Assembly (NCBI GenBank): GCA_024643825.1
Contig: JAHEME010000108.1
Location: 1-8,026, forward strand
Reading direction: 5' to 3'
DNA length: 8,026 bases
Origin: Chloroflexota bacterium
GTDB taxonomy: Bacteria > Chloroflexota > Anaerolineae > Aggregatilineales > UBA3940
The translations under genes and the position numbers were made by a program. This document shows positions 5,589-8,026 of this stretch, one piece after another. Numbering within the stretch: the stretch's first letter is position 1; each line of letters opens with the position of its first letter. The notes below the pieces were generated by a model, which saw only the letters and a program-made list of their open reading frames with translations, was not told the DNA's origin and made no database searches.

Positions 5589-7145
5589 CTACAGCGGGAT
5601 GTTGCCATGCTTCTTTGGCGGATTGCTATCCCGTTTATTACGCAGCACTTCCAATGCGTTGATCAGACGGGGGCGAGTTTCGTGGGGTTCGATCACGTCA
5701 TCCACATACCCGCGCGAAGCGGCGACATACGGATTGGCAAACCGTTCCCGATAGTCTTCCACCAATTCCGCTTTAGCGACAACAGGGTCTTCCGCACCGT
5801 TCAACACCTCGCGGAAGATGATGTTCACTGCCCCATCTGGCCCCATGACGGCAATCTCAGCGGTGGGCCAGGCAAGGTTCAAATCGGAGCGAATGTGCTT
5901 GCTGTTCATCACACAATAGGCCCCGCCATAGGCTTTGCGTGTGATCACGGTAATCTTCGGTACGGTTGCTTCACAGTAGGCATAGAGCAGCTTGGCCCCA
6001 TGCCGGATGATCCCGCCATGCTCCTGACCTACGCCGGGGAGGAAGCCAGGAACGTCCTCAAACGTGATAATTGGAATATTGAAGCAATCGCAAAAGCGCA
6101 CGAATCGTGCGGCTTTCTCGGAAGCCGAAATATCGAGCACACCAGCCAGCACCTGTGGTTGATTGGCTACGATACCAACGCTATAGCCACCCAGCCGCGC
6201 GAAGCCAACGACCACATTCTTCGCGAAGTGCTCGTGAGTCTCGTAAAAGTGCCCTTCATCTACAATCAGGCGAATCACTTCTTTGATGTCATAGGGCTTA
6301 TTCGGGTTGTCAGGAATGATGTTATCCAGCCGCATATCCATGCGCAGCGGATCATCTGTGGCTGCCTCAAAGGGCGCGTCCTCCAGATTATTTTGCGGCA
6401 GATAGGTAAGCATCTCGCGGATCAGCGCGAAGCAATCTGCTTCACTCTCAGCCGCCATGTGCGCTACGCCAGAAGTCTCGTTGTGCGTCATCGCACCGCC
6501 TAGTTCTTCAAAGGTTACATCTTCATGGGTTACTGTTTTGACCACATCTGGCCCGGTCACAAACATATGACTCGTGCCTTTGACCATGAAGATGAAATCG
6601 GTCAGCGCAGGGGAATAGACGGCCCCACCCGCACATGGACCCATAATCGCGGAAATCTGCGGAATCACGCCTGATGCCAGCGTGTTCCGTAGGAAGATGT
6701 CTGCATATCCGCCAAGGGAAACAACACCTTCCTGAATGCGCGCTCCCCCCGAGTCGTTCAACCCGATCAGTGGTGCGCCGGTTTTCATCGCCATTTCCAT
6801 GATCTTCACAATCTTGGCGGCATGTACCTGGGAAAGACTGCCACCGAAGACGGTGAAATCCTGCGAGTACACATAAACCAGTCGCCCGTTGATTGTGCCC
6901 CAACCAGTGACGACGCTATCTCCAAGGATCTGGTTTTCTGGTTCGTCCATGCCAAAGTTGCGCTCTCGCTGGACGACAAAGGCATCAAGTTCGCGGAACG
7001 ATCCAGGATCGAGTAACAGGTCCAACCTCTCACGGGCGATCATCTTGCCACGATCATGCTGCCTCTGGATGCGATCCTCGCCACCACCCTGACGGGAACG
7101 TGCTCTATAGTCATTTAGCTGTTCGATCTTGGGATCTACCGTCAT
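5589..7145 (-). CDS. Acyl-CoA carboxylase carboxyltransferase (beta) subunit, PCCB/AccD5-like
   Basis: This 518-residue subunit transfers CO2 from carboxybiotin to acetyl-CoA or propionyl-CoA, giving malonyl- or methylmalonyl-CoA. It is a full-length two-crotonase-domain protein. The N-terminal half carries the acyl-CoA-side oxyanion loop MGPCAGGAVYSPALTDF (168-184) after LNDSGGARIQEGV (129-141). The C-terminal half carries FEDVPGFLPGVGQEHGGIIRHGAK (362-385) and the second oxyanion loop RKAYGGAY (403-410). It ends in PPKKHGNIPL, the characteristic PCCB/AccD5 terminus. Position 411, equivalent to the substrate-discriminating residue of actinobacterial PccB (Asp) and AccB (Ile), is cysteine, so substrate choice is unclear. 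Methylmalonyl-CoA decarboxylase alpha subunits are related, but the adjacent biotin carboxylase favours a carboxylase. The start is the ATG at 7145, with AGAAGGAG ten bases upstream. An in-frame TTG at 7166 precedes it, but that would place the ribosome site inside the gene. It is followed by accC after 53 bases and preceded by a membrane-protein gene after 42. Confidence 0.95.
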   Translation of the reverse strand: MTVDPKIEQLNDYRARSRQGGGEDRIQRQHDRGKMIARERLDLLLDPGSFRELDAFVVQRERNFGMDEPENQILGDSVVTGWGTINGRLVYVYSQDFTVFGGSLSQVHAAKIVKIMEMAMKTGAPLIGLNDSGGARIQEGVVSLGGYADIFLRNTLASGVIPQISAIMGPCAGGAVYSPALTDFIFMVKGTSHMFVTGPDVVKTVTHEDVTFEELGGAMTHNETSGVAHMAAESEADCFALIREMLTYLPQNNLEDAPFEAATDDPLRMDMRLDNIIPDNPNKPYDIKEVIRLIVDEGHFYETHEHFAKNVVVGFARLGGYSVGIVANQPQVLAGVLDISASEKAARFVRFCDCFNIPIITFEDVPGFLPGVGQEHGGIIRHGAKLLYAYCEATVPKITVITRKAYGGAYCVMNSKHIRSDLNLAWPTAEIAVMGPDGAVNIIFREVLNGAEDPVVAKAELVEDYRERFANPYVAASRGYVDDVIEPHETRPRLINALEVLRNKRDSNPPKKHGNIPL

Positions 7146-7155
7146 ACGATTACTG

Positions 7156-7163
7156 CTCCTTCT
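7156..7163 (-). promoter_or_regulatory. Ribosome binding site that fixes the carboxyltransferase start
   Basis: AGAAGGAG, close to ideal as an anti-16S match, ends ten bases before the ATG at 7145. It lies within the seven-codon extension that would exist if the TTG at 7166 were the start, so it argues for the shorter, 518-residue protein. Confidence 0.7.
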
Positions 7164-7187
7164 CAATCCAGCAGAGTTGAATTCCGA

Positions 7188-7649
7188 TCAAGCCTGTTCG
7201 GATGCCCCTGGCTCAGATCGTCCGAATGATTCTCGTATCTGTGGGTGATTCAAAATCAGGATGATCAGCCCCAATAACATCCCGCCTAGAATCAGGCTGA
7301 AACCCAATCGTCCACGCGCATAGGATTCCTGCGCGAAGAAGGCTTGCCGTCCTATAGAGAGACTCTCATAGACCACGAAAAGCACCGGAGTTGCTATGCG
7401 TGACCATCTTTTGAGGCGAAATAACCCCCAGGCCGTCCCGATCCATACGATGGTCCAAAGCCCTCCGAGCGTGATTAGTACGGGCAGAGACACAGAAAGA
7501 GACAATGCATTGAAAACGGAACGTCGTGTAAGCCCGACACCGACAATACTTAGATTCGCAGCCCCTAGCAAAAACACCAAACCCGCCAGCCACGTTACGG
7601 CAAGCGGGCGCTGAATATGCTTCCGATTTCGCAGGATTGCCAAATTCAC
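7188..7649 (-). CDS. Four-helix integral membrane protein of unknown function
   Basis: This 153-residue protein has hydrophobic segments at about 16-40, 53-79, 84-100 and 115-133. The basic stretches between helices (T41-R43, R78-R84) and the charged N-terminus (RNRKHIQR) suggest both ends face the cytoplasm. The C-terminal tail (about 134-153) is polar and acidic. No catalytic motif is visible and I recognise no specific family; small four-helix proteins of this kind are common and mostly uncharacterised. It begins with GTG in a GTGA overlap with the stop of the upstream dehydrogenase, and no independent ribosome site is evident, so translation is probably coupled to that gene. The carboxyltransferase starts 42 bases after its stop. 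A functional link to either neighbour is not shown by the sequence; shared transcription is likely. Confidence 0.75.
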   Translation of the reverse strand: MNLAILRNRKHIQRPLAVTWLAGLVFLLGAANLSIVGVGLTRRSVFNALSLSVSLPVLITLGGLWTIVWIGTAWGLFRLKRWSRIATPVLFVVYESLSIGRQAFFAQESYARGRLGFSLILGGMLLGLIILILNHPQIRESFGRSEPGASEQA

Positions 7650-8026
7650 GGGGTGAGCACGATCTTACCAAACACATCGCCACCCTCTAGCATACTATGA
7701 GCCTTAGCCGCATCTGCGAGAGGGAGCACCGCGCCAACCACGGGCTTCACTTTGCCATCCATCACTAACCCCATGACACGCTTGAAGTCAGCCTGAGTGC
7801 CCATTGATGACCCGATGATGCTCAGATGCTTCCCGAAGATGTAGCGGGAGTCCATTTGAACCTCATAGCCACTGGTATTCCCGACCACGAGCATTCGTCC
7901 ACCGCGCGCGAGGGATCGCAGGCTGCCCATCCATGTATCCTCTCCCACATTATCGACAACTACATCCACGCCCCGCTTTTCTGTGAGCTTATAAACAGCC
8001 TTGCCCCAGTCTTCCGTGTTCCGATT
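7646..8026 (-). CDS. Medium-chain dehydrogenase/reductase (zinc-type alcohol dehydrogenase / quinone oxidoreductase), C-terminal part
   Basis: The gene runs off the right edge; 126 C-terminal residues are visible and the frame is open to base 8026. GVDVVVDNVGEDTW (fragment 19-32) and LARGGRMLVVGNTSG (about 39-53) are consecutive beta strands of the NAD(P)-binding Rossmann fold. They are followed by the family's GKHLSIIGSSMGT segment, the region KPVVGAVLPLADAAKAHSMLEGGDVFGKIVLTP and a normal C-terminus. This is the pattern of the MDR superfamily, which reduces or oxidises alcohols, aldehydes, quinones or enoyl/acryloyl thioesters with NAD(P)H. The N-terminal catalytic domain with possible zinc ligands lies outside the window, so zinc dependence and substrate cannot be judged. 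An in-frame GTG at 7969 is internal, not a start, because homologous Rossmann sequence continues upstream. Its TGA overlaps the GTG of the membrane-protein gene. Confidence 0.88.
   Translation of the reverse strand, partial: NRNTEDWGKAVYKLTEKRGVDVVVDNVGEDTWMGSLRSLARGGRMLVVGNTSGYEVQMDSRYIFGKHLSIIGSSMGTQADFKRVMGLVMDGKVKPVVGAVLPLADAAKAHSMLEGGDVFGKIVLTP

Noticed and set aside
5607..6503. A 298-codon plus-strand open frame opposite the carboxyltransferase
   Set aside because: It is fully antisense to catalytic-domain sequence, with histidine- and isoleucine-rich unstructured translation and no family resemblance. It is a shadow frame.
7146..7166. TTG start for the carboxyltransferase giving 525 residues
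   Set aside because: The strong AGAAGGAG site sits inside this extension and is properly placed for the ATG at 7145.
7646..7969. A separate 107-residue gene starting at GTG 7969
   Set aside because: The frame stays open to the window edge, and the residues upstream of the GTG continue the MDR Rossmann fold, so the GTG is an internal valine.

Overview
The window reads as an ordinary stretch of bacterial chromosome. It has moderate G+C (a little over 50 % by eye) and is tightly packed with genes. Apart from a gene fragment at the extreme left, every gene is on the minus strand. The gene mix (free-standing biotin carboxylase plus PCCB-type carboxyltransferase, GAF-PAS-class III cyclase, membrane-anchored clan GH-A hydrolase, several small membrane proteins) would fit a Chloroflexota/Anaerolineae-like organism. 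That placement is an impression from protein style, not a proven assignment. I see no tRNA, rRNA, CRISPR array, insertion sequence or phage gene, and no gene-free stretch longer than 100 bases.

Reading in the direction of transcription (right to left), the order is: the 3' end of a medium-chain dehydrogenase/reductase (8026-7646); a four-helix membrane protein starting in a GTGA overlap with it (7649-7188); an acyl-CoA carboxylase carboxyltransferase (7145-5589); a biotin carboxylase (5535-3994); a 97-base spacer holding three small inverted repeats; two small membrane proteins joined by a TAATG overlap (3896-3420 and 3420-3151); a membrane-anchored clan GH-A glycoside hydrolase (3122-1971); an 86-base spacer with a perfect TATAAT; and a GAF-PAS-adenylyl cyclase of class IIIb type (1884-151). 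Facing this last gene on the plus strand is the C-terminal end of an M23/LytM metallopeptidase (2-127), 23 bases away.

The clearest functional unit is the carboxylase pair. The biotin carboxylase charges biotin with bicarbonate-derived CO2 and the carboxyltransferase passes it to an acyl-CoA (acetyl-CoA giving malonyl-CoA, or propionyl-CoA giving methylmalonyl-CoA). The biotin carrier protein both need is not encoded here. The two coupled membrane proteins and the anchored hydrolase look like a second, cell-envelope-facing unit. The cyclase is a cytoplasmic signalling enzyme and probably has its own promoter.

No clearly new system is visible. The points most worth following are the missing carrier domain together with a carrier-less C-terminal tail on the biotin carboxylase, a cysteine at the acyl-CoA specificity position of the carboxyltransferase, the uncharacterised membrane-protein pair beside an anchored hydrolase, and the proximity of a potentially bicarbonate-responsive cyclase to a bicarbonate-using enzyme.
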